Source of the DNA: Rhynchopus sp. YZ270_cl-10
Lineage: Eukaryota; Euglenozoa; Diplonemea; Diplonemida; Diplonemidae
Assembly: GCA_964035575.1 (NCBI GenBank)
Contig: OZ037922.1
Location: forward strand, 1 to 64,000
Direction of reading: 5' to 3'
DNA: 64,000 bases
The notes below the pieces were generated by a model. The model ran no database searches. It was not told the DNA's origin and worked only from the letters and a program-made list of their open reading frames with translations. Numbering within the stretch: the first letter of the stretch is position 1; each line of letters begins with the position of its first letter. This document shows positions 39,108 through 50,880 of this stretch, piece by piece. Made by a program: the position numbers and the translations under genes.

Positions 39108-40265
39108 TCACCCATCCGACATTCGCGCCGCCATTTCCGAGACCCTCTGCTGTGACGCAGCCAGCTCCGACATCAGCATGCTTTGCAGCAGCGGGTTGCT
39201 CTCCATATCGAGCAGCACCGAACAGGCTTCCTCCCCCACACCACCACCACCACCTTCCAACAACGTCGCATCTGCCGCACTCACCTCTGGCGGTGTGGGG
39301 CTTAAGACACCTACCCCTCCAGAGCCGTGCTCCACCTCACCTTCCACACCGTCCGGTGTGTCCGGGGAGAGACAGAAGTTCACCGGGAATATGACCGGCG
39401 ACTCGCAGTGTGGGTTGAGCTGGGTGCTCCCTGGGCTGTGCTGTGCTTTGTGGGAGGAGTGGGGCGGGGTGGTCGAGCGTTGTGCGGGGCTGGTGTGGGT
39501 GCTGTGGTTGTAGAGGCTGAGCTCGCTGGAGCTGAGGTGGGGGGCGACGTCGGCACTGCGGAGGAGCGAGGCGAATTCGTCGGAGTGGCGTGTGTCGTTA
39601 GTACCACCACCACCACCACCATTGCCGTTGCCGATGCTGTTGCTGTTGTTGATGTTGCTACCCCCAGCTTCGCGCACAATGCGCCGAAAGGCGTCTTCAT
39701 TCTGTGACAAAACCTTCTCCCGCGCGGTTAGCCGTACATCCCTCCGGTCCACCTTTCGTTTCAACTCCTTCAGTTGCGCGAGTGAAAATTCTGGCGTCGG
39801 AGTAAAATCCTTCTGAAGCCGCAAAAACGCCTCATTCTGCTGCACATCCTGCTGCTTGAGACGTTGGATCAGAGTGTTGAGGAGAAGCTCGCGTTCGTGG
39901 AGGCGGCGTTCTTGCTGTTTGAGTTCTGCTTCGTGTTCGAGGTTGCGTTCGGCGATGCCGCTGACGGTGCGTTTAAGGAGCAGCACCTCTGCCTCCTTTT
40001 CCTTTACCTTTATGGACCGTTCTGTGAGGCTGTCTGCCTCCTGCATTAGCTTTGAGCGTTCCTGCGAGAGGTTGAGGATGACCTCCTGTCGCTGCCCCTC
40101 AAAGGCCGTTCTGTCCTCCTCCAGACGCGCCTCAGCGACGCGGACCTCCTCCCACTGCAGGCGCAGGCGTTTGATCTCGTCCTTGACAGCCTGCCAGCGT
40201 GTGTCGATGGCACCTCGTTCGCGCCGGTACTCTTCCTGCCATTCTATGCTGCTGAGTGTACTCAT
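39108..40265 (-). CDS. Coiled-coil protein of unknown function
   Basis: 385 codons. Residues about 8-200 are rich in E, K, R, Q and L in heptad-like order and should form a long coiled coil. About 200-240 is a G/N/S linker, then a P/S/T-rich stretch and an acidic G-rich part. A short leucine/alanine tail (LLQSMLMSELAASQQR) closes it. The frame is open for 42 codons further upstream, but I chose this ATG because CTTTTCTTC...CCCTTTCAACAACAG ends 2 nt before it, a good trans-splice acceptor. No family recognised; flagellar or cytoskeletal proteins of this build are common in euglenozoans, which is only a guess. Confidence 0.75.
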   Translation of the reverse strand: MSTLSSIEWQEEYRRERGAIDTRWQAVKDEIKRLRLQWEEVRVAEARLEEDRTAFEGQRQEVILNLSQERSKLMQEADSLTERSIKVKEKEAEVLLLKRTVSGIAERNLEHEAELKQQERRLHERELLLNTLIQRLKQQDVQQNEAFLRLQKDFTPTPEFSLAQLKELKRKVDRRDVRLTAREKVLSQNEDAFRRIVREAGGSNINNSNSIGNGNGGGGGGTNDTRHSDEFASLLRSADVAPHLSSSELSLYNHSTHTSPAQRSTTPPHSSHKAQHSPGSTQLNPHCESPVIFPVNFCLSPDTPDGVEGEVEHGSGGVGVLSPTPPEVSAADATLLEGGGGGVGEEACSVLLDMESNPLLQSMLMSELAASQQRVSEMAARMSDG

Positions 40266-40446
40266 CTCTGTTGTTGAAAGGGAAAAGGTTGAAGAAAAGT
40301 GAAGATTGTGATAGTAATCTGGGACAGAAGAGAAGGGGAGGAGAGAAGAGGGCTTTTGAAGAAGAAGAGAAACGTTCAAAGGAAAAACCATAGCTGAGTA
40401 GGGAGGTTTTATTTGAAAGAGACGTGTGAGGTACCGCAGGTGAAAT

Positions 40447-41083
40447 CAGGGTATTAGGGTGGTTAAAAAAACTGGTTTTCAAAACCAGTTTTTCCAAAAA
40501 CTGGTTTTCAAAAAAAAAAAAAAAAAACAGAGAAATCTGGAGGGGAAAAAAAACCGACACTTTTCACCAGGCCTTTCTGTAAATGTCGTCCCCAGATTAG
40601 GGCGGACTCGATTTTTTTCCCCGCATTTTTTCCCCGCCTGGTAGAACCGTGGTTGAACCACGGGAGTGCCTTTGGGAAATGGCTGTTCCTTGAATTTTTT
40701 TTGCCTGCGGCGCCATTTTTCATTTTTTGCTCCGTAAAAAAGGGTTCGTTTGAGTGGCTCTGTGGTGTAAAAAGCTAGATTTTTACACCGTACCCTCAAA
40801 AAATTTTCGCCTGCGGCGCCATTTTATATTATTTTTTTGCTCCGCAAAAAAAAATGCAGTCCCTATGTTCCCAATGTCTACCCTGGGTCAGCAGCGCCGA
40901 AAAATATTTTGAAATCGGATTCCTGGATAAGACACTGACCCCACCCCCGAAAAACCCGAAAAGGGTGACTGTGTCCGTCAACGGTGGAGGTTTTCGCCAG
41001 AAACACTAGTTTTTGCCGCCCAGGAGAGAAAACCAGAAAAACCAGTTTTTTCCGGGATTTTGGATTTTCACCCTAATACCCTG
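40447..41083. mobile_element. hAT-like MITE
   Basis: 637 bp with terminal inverted repeats CAGGGTATTAGGGTG and an 8-bp target duplication GGTGAAAT (40439-40446, 41084-41091). CAGGG ends plus 8-bp duplications are the hAT signature. AAAAAACTGGTTTT-type arms extend the inverted repeat inward. An internal CGCCTGCGGCGCCATTTT ... TTTTTTGCTCCG block is repeated (40700-40745, 40809-40852). No coding capacity. It lies upstream of the coiled-coil gene. Confidence 0.85.
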
Positions 41084-41091
41084 GGTGAAAT

Positions 41092-41752
41092 ACCAAAAAA
41101 AAAAAAAAAACAAAAAAAAACTGAGGTTTGAGGACCAGAGGGGGTCCTCAAAAGATTGTAAAAGCCTGTCCACTACGACTTAACGTAGTTCTCTTTTGGA
41201 CACTTTTTTTTTTGTTAGGTTCTCTGTAAAAAAGCACCTCTCATCCCCCAAAATCAACCTTGTCTGTGTTCAGATGCCTGGAGGAAGGCAAGACGTCTCC
41301 TCCGCATCCTCGACAGCGTTGTTACAACTGTCACGCTGTTCTCGCGCAACGTCGGCCGTATATATTTGCCTGGGCATTTTGAGGCGTGGTGCGCACCCTC
41401 ACTTTGTTGCCAATCTGCCGACACTGAGGTATGCCCTCCCCCCTCACCCCCTACCCAGATCCCCTTTTTTTTAGATATCAAGCTCGAAATGGATGTAGGA
41501 CTGCAGGGGTCCATCCGGTGCCTCCACACCAAACCCAGCGGCCGTTCCTTCTTCGGCAGCGAGTCGGACACATTTCGGTTGCATCGACCCGCAGCCCCGT
41601 TATTTTCACACAATACTTGATGCCGTTCGTGCTGGTGTAGTATGGTGTGACCAGGTCGGATATCGTGCAGACTAGGCTGTTCACCCTGTTGGCCACGTCG
41701 TGATGACCGGAGGTCAGGAATACTGATGCCGTCGCCATTACCATTGCTACAG
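41092..41752. other. Copy-2-specific segment, right part, no gene assigned
   Basis: A-rich stretch, then 41254-41744 with long minus-strand frames. 41478-41744 starts MVMATASVFLTSGHHDV and reads like real protein (NSLVCTISDLVTPYYTST, IKYCVKITGLRVDATEM) but matches nothing I know. It could be the 5' end of a truncated gene that was carried in with the segment. Confidence 0.3.
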
Positions 41753-42007
41753 CTCTTGCTTTTTCGTACCTGACATCTTGGTCACTGTGAAGGTTCTACA
41801 TAAAAATATCCTTAAGTGTGATCCTACAGAAGGATATTCGACAGAGTCAACAGTGGCTTCTGAAGGGGAACAAGTGTCACAAATATGGTTTTGCAGGCGA
41901 TTTAAAAATGGGGTGCAGTAAGCACTTGTGCATTAGGTCAGGTGTGAATTGGGTGTGTTTTTGGGTTTGCTTCTTGTGCACAAAGACAATCGTGCTAACG
42001 TAAAAAA

Positions 42008-42118
42008 GGCCAGTCTCTTTCGAGGCTGGCCATGTTTGACAAAGTTGTGTGTGAAGAATAATCTTCATGCTTCCATACCAATGAAGTACAGAAACTGTAG
42101 CTTTAGAAATCGTTGGTT
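42008..42118 (-). ncRNA. Spliced leader RNA gene 8
   Basis: Exon 42118 to 42079, hairpin GGCCAGCCTC with GAGGCTGGCC arms as in gene 1, T6 at 42002-42007. Downstream flank as for SL gene 5; upstream flank is new. Confidence 0.95.
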
Positions 42119-42442
42119 GCCTTTTTTCTCTACAATGTTCTAAGCTCCAACGTGAACTGGGAAGCCTTCTTCCAGTGTCCTAAATATGGTCGCTTTTTCG
42201 TACCTAACCTATTGGTCACTGGGAAGGGTCTGCACAGAATATGCTTAGGTGAGAGGCTTACACAAGTATATTCATAAGAGTCAACAATGGTTTCTGAAGG
42301 GGTATATGTGGTACCAGTGCCACAAATGGTTGCACACATGGTTTTGCAGGCAATATACAAATGGGTTGCAGCAAGCACTTGTGTGTGATGGGAATCATGT
42401 GTGTTTTTTGGGGTTTGCAGAAGGTGATGCTAACGTAAAAAA

Positions 42443-42556
42443 GGCCAGTCTCTTTCGAAACTGGCCATGTTTTGACAAAGTTGTGTGAGAAGAATATAAT
42501 CTTCATGCTTCCATACCAATGAAGTACAGAAACTGTAGCTTTAGAAATCGTTGGTT
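42443..42556 (-). ncRNA. Spliced leader RNA gene 9
   Basis: Exon 42556 to 42517, T6 at 42437-42442. It belongs to the unit present only in copy 2; the spacer 42119-42436 is a diverged version of the other SL spacers. Confidence 0.95.
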
Positions 42557-42749
42557 GCCTTTTTTCTCTACAACGTTCTGAGTACAGACGTGTCCTGGGA
42601 AGCATGCCAGTAGTGTAAAAAATATGATGGTTTTTTTGTACCTAACATCTTGTACACTGAGAAGGTTCTGCACAAGTGGAAGCCTATATAAGGATATTCA
42701 TAAGAGTCAAAAGGGGCTTCTGAAGGGGTATATGGGTAGTATGAGCTCA

Positions 42750-45700
42750 TATGAATCCATTAAAAGCGTCTATGGCATGATCTAAGCATCACATAATTTC
42801 TGAAATCAATACCAACCACAATTTACGGCTATTTTTCCAGCAATAGCCGTATCATGGCTTATAACCATACCTAAGGATGTCCAATATGCTGGAAAAGTTA
42901 ATAATCTTGGGTATATAGGGTTTTTGGGCACATTTGAGTCAATTGCGGGGTCTTACGATTTAATCTGAGCATCACACATATCCTAATCACCTATATAATC
43001 GAAAAACACATACAAAATGACCTACATAGCCGTAAAATGACCCAAATGTGCATATTCGGGTTGAAATTTCATTTTTTCGGAAAGTTATTTTTTCTCAACA
43101 ATTACATGGGTGAGTTCCGAGTACATTATGGGGTCGTAAGTTTTTATTCAAGCATCACACATTATGTAGAATAATTTATGCCATACAATGTTACCAAAAA
43201 AAGTCGATTTTTGGTCACTTTTTCAAAAATATGAAAATTCGATTTTTGGGTACTAGATAGGTCTTTCCGGTGCAAAAACGACCGTTAAATGGATTCTCCG
43301 GGGTCCTAAGGCCCCAAAAATCACTTTTGGACACACGGGCAATATCCCAGTATACCCTAGGAAATTGGTGGGAACCCAAAAATTGGCCTCAAAATCCGAC
43401 CAAAACCAAGGTTTCTGTAGAGGTACATGTGAACCTCATGTGTGTTCTGGAGACCCATTTTGTTTTTAAAAGTGAATCTAAATAGCCTAAAATTTAAAAC
43501 TCTTGTAGCGCATTCGGAATAGAGGGGGTATTCGCGAAAACCTGTGCGAAACATTTATCAATTCAGGTCTGACCCACATGGTCATGACCCCATATTTTGG
43601 GTGCGGAAAACACCCTATCTGTTGACCTACCGGCTTGTATGCCTGTATACCTGGTTGGGTCAACTTTTTGAAAATTTCCTGGGCCATATACCCTATTTGG
43701 GCCCCCTGAATCCATTGCGACATCGTTTTTTCACATCCGAGTGAAAACTAATATATAGGATAACCCATGGGTATGGGTACCTCGCTCAATACCCCTAAAA
43801 TCAGTGCTTTTGAAAATGACCTTATGGAAAAATGTATCCAAAATATTGAAACATGTTCTCCTGGCATCTGCAACACGATATTTTGGGCCCCCTGGGCCCC
43901 GGGGGCCCTACGGGCCCCCATATTCGCGAAAAGTTGGGCATCCCAGCTAGTGGGTCGGTACTGGGTATACAAACATCCCCCCAAAAAGTGAGATTTTGAC
44001 CCCCCAAAAATGGCCATTTTTTTACTCCCCGGGACCTTCTCAGGTGTGTATTCGGACCCTCTCGTGGTCTTAAACCGGATTTTTGGGGCCCCCACACCCT
44101 GGAATACCCCCCATAGTGTCGTTTTTTCACCCGCAGGGCCTATTTTTTAGAAAAAATTTGGTTTTTAAGGAACAACATTTACCCTGCGACACCTTGAAAA
44201 ACAGGTGATTTTTGCCTTTTTCAGTTGTGTGTGTGCAGTGCCGAATTCCCCAGGCTTGGTGAAAGTTGTGCCTCCAATACCCCTATGTGGGTTGGAAAAA
44301 TCAAATAAAGATAAAATTTTGAGGCAGCCTGGGGGTGTGCTATGGTAAACAATTTGTGTGTGTAAAAATACCCCTAAAAAACACCCTAAAAATGGCTGTT
44401 TTTCGCCTATTTTTGGGGGTCGCCTGAGCTATTTTTTTTATTGTTTTGGCTTTTCCTGGGACCTGAAAATAGGGTCCTGGGCCCAATATGTCCCAATGAG
44501 GCCATTGGAATATCGATTTTTTCCAGATATGGGCCTCCTAGACCGAAATTTTTGATTTTGGTGTTGCAAAAATTTTCGAAAATCCTGAAAAGTGCCCAAA
44601 AACACGTAAAAACACGTGTATAGGCACACCCTATCGGCCCCCAGCATTGCCCAGGATTGTTGCAAATTTTCCCTGCATGGGGGCCCTCCGGGCCCCCTGG
44701 ACCCATTGCGACCCGATTGGTTCACATTCCTGGAAAATTTGGTCCCTAAGACACATACGTGGTTAACATACCCCTGAAAAACACCCTATTTTTGACCCTA
44801 AAAAACACCCTATTTTTGACCCTGAAAACATGATTTTAGCAAATAGGGCAACTAGTTTGGTGATCCAGCGACCGACTCATGGGCCCAGTATGTCCAACAG
44901 GGCCATATGTTTGGTAAATTTTACCGGGGGCAAGGGGATGTACAAAAAAAAAGTGGATTTTTTACCTTAAAAAAATGGCCAAAAATAGGCCAAAAATGGC
45001 CATTTTTCGGCCATGTGACCCCCACAGCAACCCTATATAGACCCCCAAAAACCTAATATTTTTTTCCCAGCGATGTGTCCTGGGGGCCCTTCGGGCCCCC
45101 AGGACACATCGCAACCCCGTTTTTTCAAAAAGTTGGCCCTACGGGCCAACTTTTTGAGGTGGCCTGTAGGGTGACCCCTTCAAAAAGCTGGAACCCGGAT
45201 TTTGGGGTCAGGGGTCCCTTTATGCACTTTTATGTATAAAAAAATGTCTGGGGCGAGAAAATGCAAATTTTTGCCTGCAAACACACTGCATACTACGACA
45301 GGACCATATTCCATCTTATCAGGAAAAATTTCGGAGGTGTTAGTCATAAAAACAATTTAAAATTTTTTGAAAAAACATGAGATCTGGATAAAAGTTTTGA
45401 CTGTACCTGTGGAAGGTGGGATTTTGCCTGTGTTTTGACTTTTTTTTTCAGTAAATAAACTTCTACTCATCTCCGGAGGCCGTCCGAGGTCGCAATTAAC
45501 TCATTTTGACACTTTAGGGCCATATACCGCCCGTTTTTTCAAAAAGTTGAAAATTTTGGCCCCCAGGATTGGGTACAGCGTGTACTGAACCCTGATTTTC
45601 GAAAAATCTCAACTTTTGAAATTCGTCACTTATGGCAGCATGTATCTGACACCCAATTTTGACTTTTCCCGTGAATCCATTCTGGTGCATATACACTATC

Positions 45701-47030
45701 TGGCACCCCTGAGTCCATTGCGGGGTCGTTTTTTCAAAAAGTCGACCGGACTAATACCTAATATGACCCTGGGTATAGCGTACCGTCTCAGAAACACCCC
45801 AAAATCAGTGTTTTTGAAGGGTTCTCACAGCTAAAATCGATGAAAAAATGTCAAAATCACTTTCCCGTGACCCAATAGCGTGAAATATGGCCCATGTGGG
45901 CCCCCAGGACCTATAACACCCCCAATCGGTCGATTCCATGCATATTTCACACCCCCAGATATATGTGCCCATGGGGTGCCAGACCCCAAAATCATGATTT
46001 TTTCATGATTTTTGGCCCGATGCACTGACCTGCAGGGCCATACCGTCTACCGGGGCAACCATATTTTTGAAAAATCGGCCTTGCATCGGGCCCAGTATGT
46101 CCCACAGGGTATGTTGCCCCAGATTCAGGTCCCCGCACAAGCCAAACCAATATTTTAAAATCGATTTTTTTGAAAAAAATATTTTTGAAAAAAAATCGTG
46201 ATTTTTGGGATTTTGGTGATTTTTACAGTTTTGCACACCCTGAAAATCGATTTTTTCGGCTCCGCCGGTGAAATATCGACATAATTTAGGTATGTTATGT
46301 GCATAATATACCCATTAGAGCCCATTCAAGTCACATTCCGACCATTTTTCGTGAAAAAATGCAACTTTTTGTCACCGTGACCCCGAAAAATGACGATTTT
46401 TTGGTCGATTTTTTCGGCCAAAAATTTCGTACCACAGGGCCATACCATATACTGGGATTATCAACTTTTTGAAAATACGGCCTGGTATTCGGGTGTATAT
46501 GTCCCATGGGGCCCATAGTAACCTTACTGGGTCATGCCCAAAGCCAATCTTAATAGTAAAATTCGATTTTCTGTGAAAAATATTTTCACCAAAAAATCGT
46601 CATTTTTCCGATTTTCGTCATTTTTACAGTTTTGCACACCCTGAAAATCGATTTTTTCGGCTCCGCCGGTGAAATATCGACATAATTTAGGTATGTTATG
46701 TGCATAATATACCCATTAGAGCCCATTCAAGTCACATTCCGACCATTTTTCGTGAAAAAATGCAACTTTTTGTCACCGTGACCCCCAAAAATGACGATTT
46801 TTTGGTCGATTTTTTCGGCCAAAAATTTCGTACCACAGGGCCATACCATATACTGGGATTATCAACTTTTTGAAAATACGGCCTGGTATTCGGGTGTATA
46901 TGTCCCATGGGGCCCATAGTAACCTTACTGGGTCATGCCCAAAGCCAATCTTAATAGTAAAATTCGATTTTCTGTGAAAAATATTTTCACCAAAAAATCG
47001 ACTTTTTTCAAAATATTTCTCAGTTAGACA
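42750..47030. repeat. AT-rich gene-free region, second copy
   Basis: Copy of 7040-11330 with isolated substitutions and one single-base length change. Hairpin pair at about 45070-45157, 401-bp tandem unit at 46233-47030. No gene. Confidence 0.7.
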
Positions 47031-47033
47031 GTG

Positions 47034-47532
47034 TGTGCTGCTCGGATCTGAGCGTACGACCCCGCAATTGACTCAGATGTGCTCAAATACCCCATATACC
47101 CAAGAAAATTGCATTTTCGAGTGAAAAGAAGGTTCGTACAGAGGTCATATGCCTGTGTACAGGTATATTTGCCTGTAACCCCTATGTTTGAGCACCGGCT
47201 AAGTTGTAGAGAGGGCCTGATACTCGGAATTGACCGTGCGACCCCGCAATTGACTCAGATTGGCCCAAAAACCCTATATACCCAAGATTTCTTCATTTTC
47301 GTGCAAATTTGAGGTATTTAGATATGGTTGTTTGCATGTTACACCAAAATACAGGTGTTTGTTGCACCTGTAAAATTTGAGACATTGTGTGATGCTCTAA
47401 TCTGATCGTACGACCCCGCAATTGACTCAAAAATGCCCAAAAACCCCACATTCCCAAGATTTTTGCATTTTCGAGCATATATGAGCCATTTAGATATGAT
47501 TATTAGCCATTTTACCCAATATACAGGTGTTT
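47034..47532. repeat. 172-bp satellite, truncated second copy
   Basis: Two full units (47034, 47216) and part of a third (47388), then the satellite stops at the A tail of a LINE. Copy 1 has six more units from this point. Confidence 0.85.
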
Positions 47533-50500
47533 TTTTGTACTCAGGTAGCTACGTAGCCTTCAGGGAGGCAATCGTGTGCTAATACAGAAAGTATCAGTCA
47601 AGGCTGTCCTTACAGACGCATGCCAAAGCGGCCGCCACATGGGTGTGGACTTTAGATTGAAGTTTCATCATTGTACTAGCCCAGGGAGGGTTCCCGGCTA
47701 CCGGCGAGGTCTCTTCCAATCCGTTCCCTAGTTTCCTAGGGGGGCCTCCTTGGCTTCACTGGCTAGGGCTCTGCAGGTCCCTCCACACATGTTGTGTGCC
47801 TGCCTTCAGCACCCAGGGTAGCATACCCAGCACCTTGTACCGCCTGACGGGCGACCACCGACTCCGGGCAATCACCGTCCCCCTCCCCGTTCCCACTCCA
47901 CGGCTGCTGTGTCGCCCAGCAGTACAGGAACTCGCCCGGGCACGGAGAAGCACCTTGAGGACCAAAGAGAGCCATCCAGTCGCCGACACAGTCAGGTTCG
48001 AGTCCTTCAGGGTCGTCGCCCACCGCTCTCCGCACCGCATGGCAGGGGAGGAATAGCCGCCCTTCGCACACCACCCCAAAGCACCGCCCGTATGCCACCA
48101 TGCGTTCTGCCTCCAGCTGTCGGGAGAGGTTCACCGCCGTCAACAACAGAGTGGTCGCCTTCTGCTCCGACTCATGCTTAGCTGCGATGGCGTAATGCCT
48201 CTCGCAGCGTTGCCTGTCATACTCCGCCCGGAGCGACTCTCCTGCTTCGGGGTGCCGATCGCAGTCTTCCAAGTACTGCGCATGCATCTTCTTCGCGTCC
48301 TCTGCGAGTTCCCGCTTGTGCCTGGCGGTCAGCTCCTCCACACGATGCCTGTCCGCCGCCTTCGCCTGGTCCAGACGCACATTCTGTTCCTCCAGGAAAC
48401 GACTCAACTCCTGCTGGCGGTCGCCAAAAGTGCCCCGAAGCGCGGCCAAATCCGGTCCCCACGACCGACGATGCTCCCGCCGTACCTCCAGGGCTTGCTG
48501 CCACGCGTCCGACGCACGCTGCAACGCTTCCTTCTTATCCTGGTCCGCCTTTTGTTGTTGCTGCTTCTGCTGTTTCCGTTGCTTCTCGTGCTTCTGCTGC
48601 TTCTGTTCTGCCTGCTGCCCCTCTTCGCCCGCCATTGGCGTGTCTACCTCCTCGACGTCCTCGCCCTCGGGAGCTGGCACTGCTGGAGAAGGAGCCCGTT
48701 TAGGTGGTGGGTCTCCGCTCCCCTCCGCAGAGGCAGCCTGAGCCGGAACATTCGAGTGCAAAAAAGACAGGGCACTGAAGTATTCCGCCCTGCCAATTTG
48801 CGACAGAGGGCAGTGCTTGGACCCCTGAGCGCAGTGCAGACATGCCAAGCCACCACACGTGTGACAGCAGAAGTGTGCGTCCGACGCATCGAAGAGCTTG
48901 CTGCATTGTTCGCACTGCAGGAAAGTGTTCGACGCCTCCGCCTCCCTCGCTCCCACAAAAGCCATGGGGCGCTCTGACTGGCACTCCCCCTTACCACCTG
49001 TGGCCTCAAAAGACAGGATGTGCTGCTGCAGAGCCGGGTCCATGGTGAGGGGCTCGTAGTGTCCCGGGATACTGCCGGATCCATCTGCCGCATCCTGATC
49101 ACCCGAGTGGAGGAGAAGGACCACTGCCTTAGGCCGTTTTCTTGGCACCATCAGAGAAGGGCGGGCGAACTCGTTGAGGATGACCACAGATACCTCAAGA
49201 GCCTCCCCTGCCCCCGCCACTGCAATGGCATCCGCCCACGTACGCTGGTCTCCTCTGTCCCCACTCGTCATCAGCCGCTGCCAGACCCCAAAATTAGGGA
49301 CAGCCGCACTCGACAGATCAGCGCGGCCCTGGACCTTCTTCACTGCCGCCTGGCGCAGACCCTCCACCGTCAAATCCGTGCGCCCGGTGGCGAAGAGCAA
49401 AGCCTCAAAAGCACAGTCCCCCGCCACAAACGACCAAGTCACCTTCGAGGCTCCCAGCTTGGCCGCCTGCTCCGTCGCCCGAGGCCTCTGCGCTGCCGGG
49501 CACTCACGCAAAAACTCCCACTCACGCACCACATCGAGACCAGGCCCTTCCGGAATCACGGTGGCCGAATCGAACCTCCCGGTCCGCTTCCTCGGTGGCT
49601 CCACGTGGTCCGGCTTCACGTCCCTCTTGCGCTTCCCCTGCTGCTCCTCCGTTCGGTCTGCAGGACGACTCATATCGTCGTCAGGGTTCGCATCGTCACA
49701 GAGAGGTTCCACGGCCCCTGCACTGCGGCGTCCAAACCGGTCCATGTCCTCTGCAGACGGTGCCACATCTACCTCCACACACGGCTCCCGCTTCAGGGTG
49801 GCAATCCCTACACACATAGCACCCCGCTCCAGAAAGGAAGATGCGACCTTTTTCTGGTACGCCACCGCAATGCTCTCCCGGATGCGCAACTCTGCCGACC
49901 CTGTCAGGTGCGACGTCTGTCCCGTCGTCAGGCCTCCAAGCTGCGCAATCAAGAGGTTCGCCTCGTCGCCTGCACCCCCGAAGGCTTCAAACACAATAGG
50001 GGAGAACTTGGTATTGATCTTGTTCAAATCCCGCTCGTGCTTCTCCCGTTTGACCTGGCCCTGGTTCTTCGCCGACCAGCCCACAAACTTCGAGGCCCCT
50101 GTTCTGTAGGAAGGCAAGGTGGGGCACACGTGGGTGATGTCCAAACAACGAGGTCCATTTTCCGCCACTCCTACTGGGAGGTAGACGTCGCCTGGCCGCT
50201 TCTTCGACTCCAACTCCACTCGCACGGTCTCCTCCAAAGCAGGGTCCAAGCCCGCCCCTTGAGCAGCTCGGTACACCGAATCCCGCAAGGCGTTGTGGCG
50301 GGCGACGCGGTGTTTGGAGTAGGGGCAGCCAAAGGTGTGGTCGCCAAAGGAGTCCATGACAACCCTTTTCTGCCCCCCCTGACATGCCGAGCAAGTCGTT
50401 CCCTCCGCATGGATGGCCACCCCTAGTCGGAAACGGGTCACAACCGCAAAATCCGCTGAAGACATCTGGTTCCTTGCTGAGGGTGTCGCCGTGAGGTACG

Positions 50501-50817
50501 TCCCGGAAAGCGGCAGGAGAAGGGACTTCATCCGTGCTCGGTCTCGCATGCAGAGCTGTTGCATCAACTTGTCTGCCTGGGCGTCAATCACCGCAGATGA
50601 CAGACTCTGCTGCTCCAGGATCTTCTTCGGCTGGGCCCTGTCCACGTGAAACGCCACCGGTACCCTGGAGTTGTACTCCTCAGCCGCGCTGTTCCATCTC
50701 TCCTCATCCCAGGTGAAGGCAGGGTCCAAGGCCTGCGACAGTTGCAGGTTCCCTGACTGAGAGGCGAGGGACGCAGCTGTCCGATGGTCCACGGTGCGAC
50801 GGATACCCAGCCCCCCA

Positions 50818-50820
<3 letters not shown>
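47530..50820 (-). mobile_element. LINE-B, 5'-truncated RLE-type non-LTR retrotransposon
   Basis: Minus-strand element ending in A7 (plus 47530-47536) after a 226-bp 3' UTR. It lacks the reverse transcriptase: the frame starts inside the region that follows it in LINE-A (KLGGLGIRR here, GGMGVRRIRDHW there). Its 5' edge abuts the poly(A) tail of LINE-A. Its 3' UTR does not resemble those of LINE-A and LINE-C, so it is a different subfamily. Confidence 0.88.
47763..50820 (-). CDS. LINE-B ORF, C-terminal part (RLE, OTU-like, finger, coiled coil)
   Basis: About 1019 codons, open at the 5' edge with no true start. In order: end of the post-RT region; CSAC...GDHTFGC finger and RHNALRD; restriction-like endonuclease core RPGDVYLP...CLDITHV; OTU-like protease with GDCAFEAL (Cys) and GHYEPL (His); a finger CEQC...FCCHTCGGLACLHC...HC; then a Q/K-rich stretch and a coiled coil of about 150 residues not seen in LINE-A or LINE-C; a C-terminal C-rich tail. 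The endonuclease nicks the target for target-primed reverse transcription. Confidence 0.85.

Positions 50821-50878
<58 letters not shown>
50821..50878 (-). other. Poly(A) tail of LINE-A
   Basis: 58 consecutive T on the plus strand. The LINE-A 3' UTR lies to its right and LINE-B coding sequence directly to its left. Confidence 0.95.

Positions 50879-50880
<2 letters not shown>

Larger units (their letters stand above)
34895..47532 (+). repeat. Segmental duplication, copy 2
   Basis: Direct copy of 2240-11830 with offset 32655 in its first block and 35702-35703 in its last. Two differences of content: 38178-41752 replaces 5529-6489, and 42119-42556 is an additional SL unit. It ends where the LINE at 47537-50820 was inserted into the 172-bp satellite. 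Confidence 0.95.

Noticed and set aside
49020-50426. Long plus-strand frames opposite the LINE ORFs
   Set aside because: Shadow frames of high-GC minus-strand coding sequence with clear domains; the plus frames have none.
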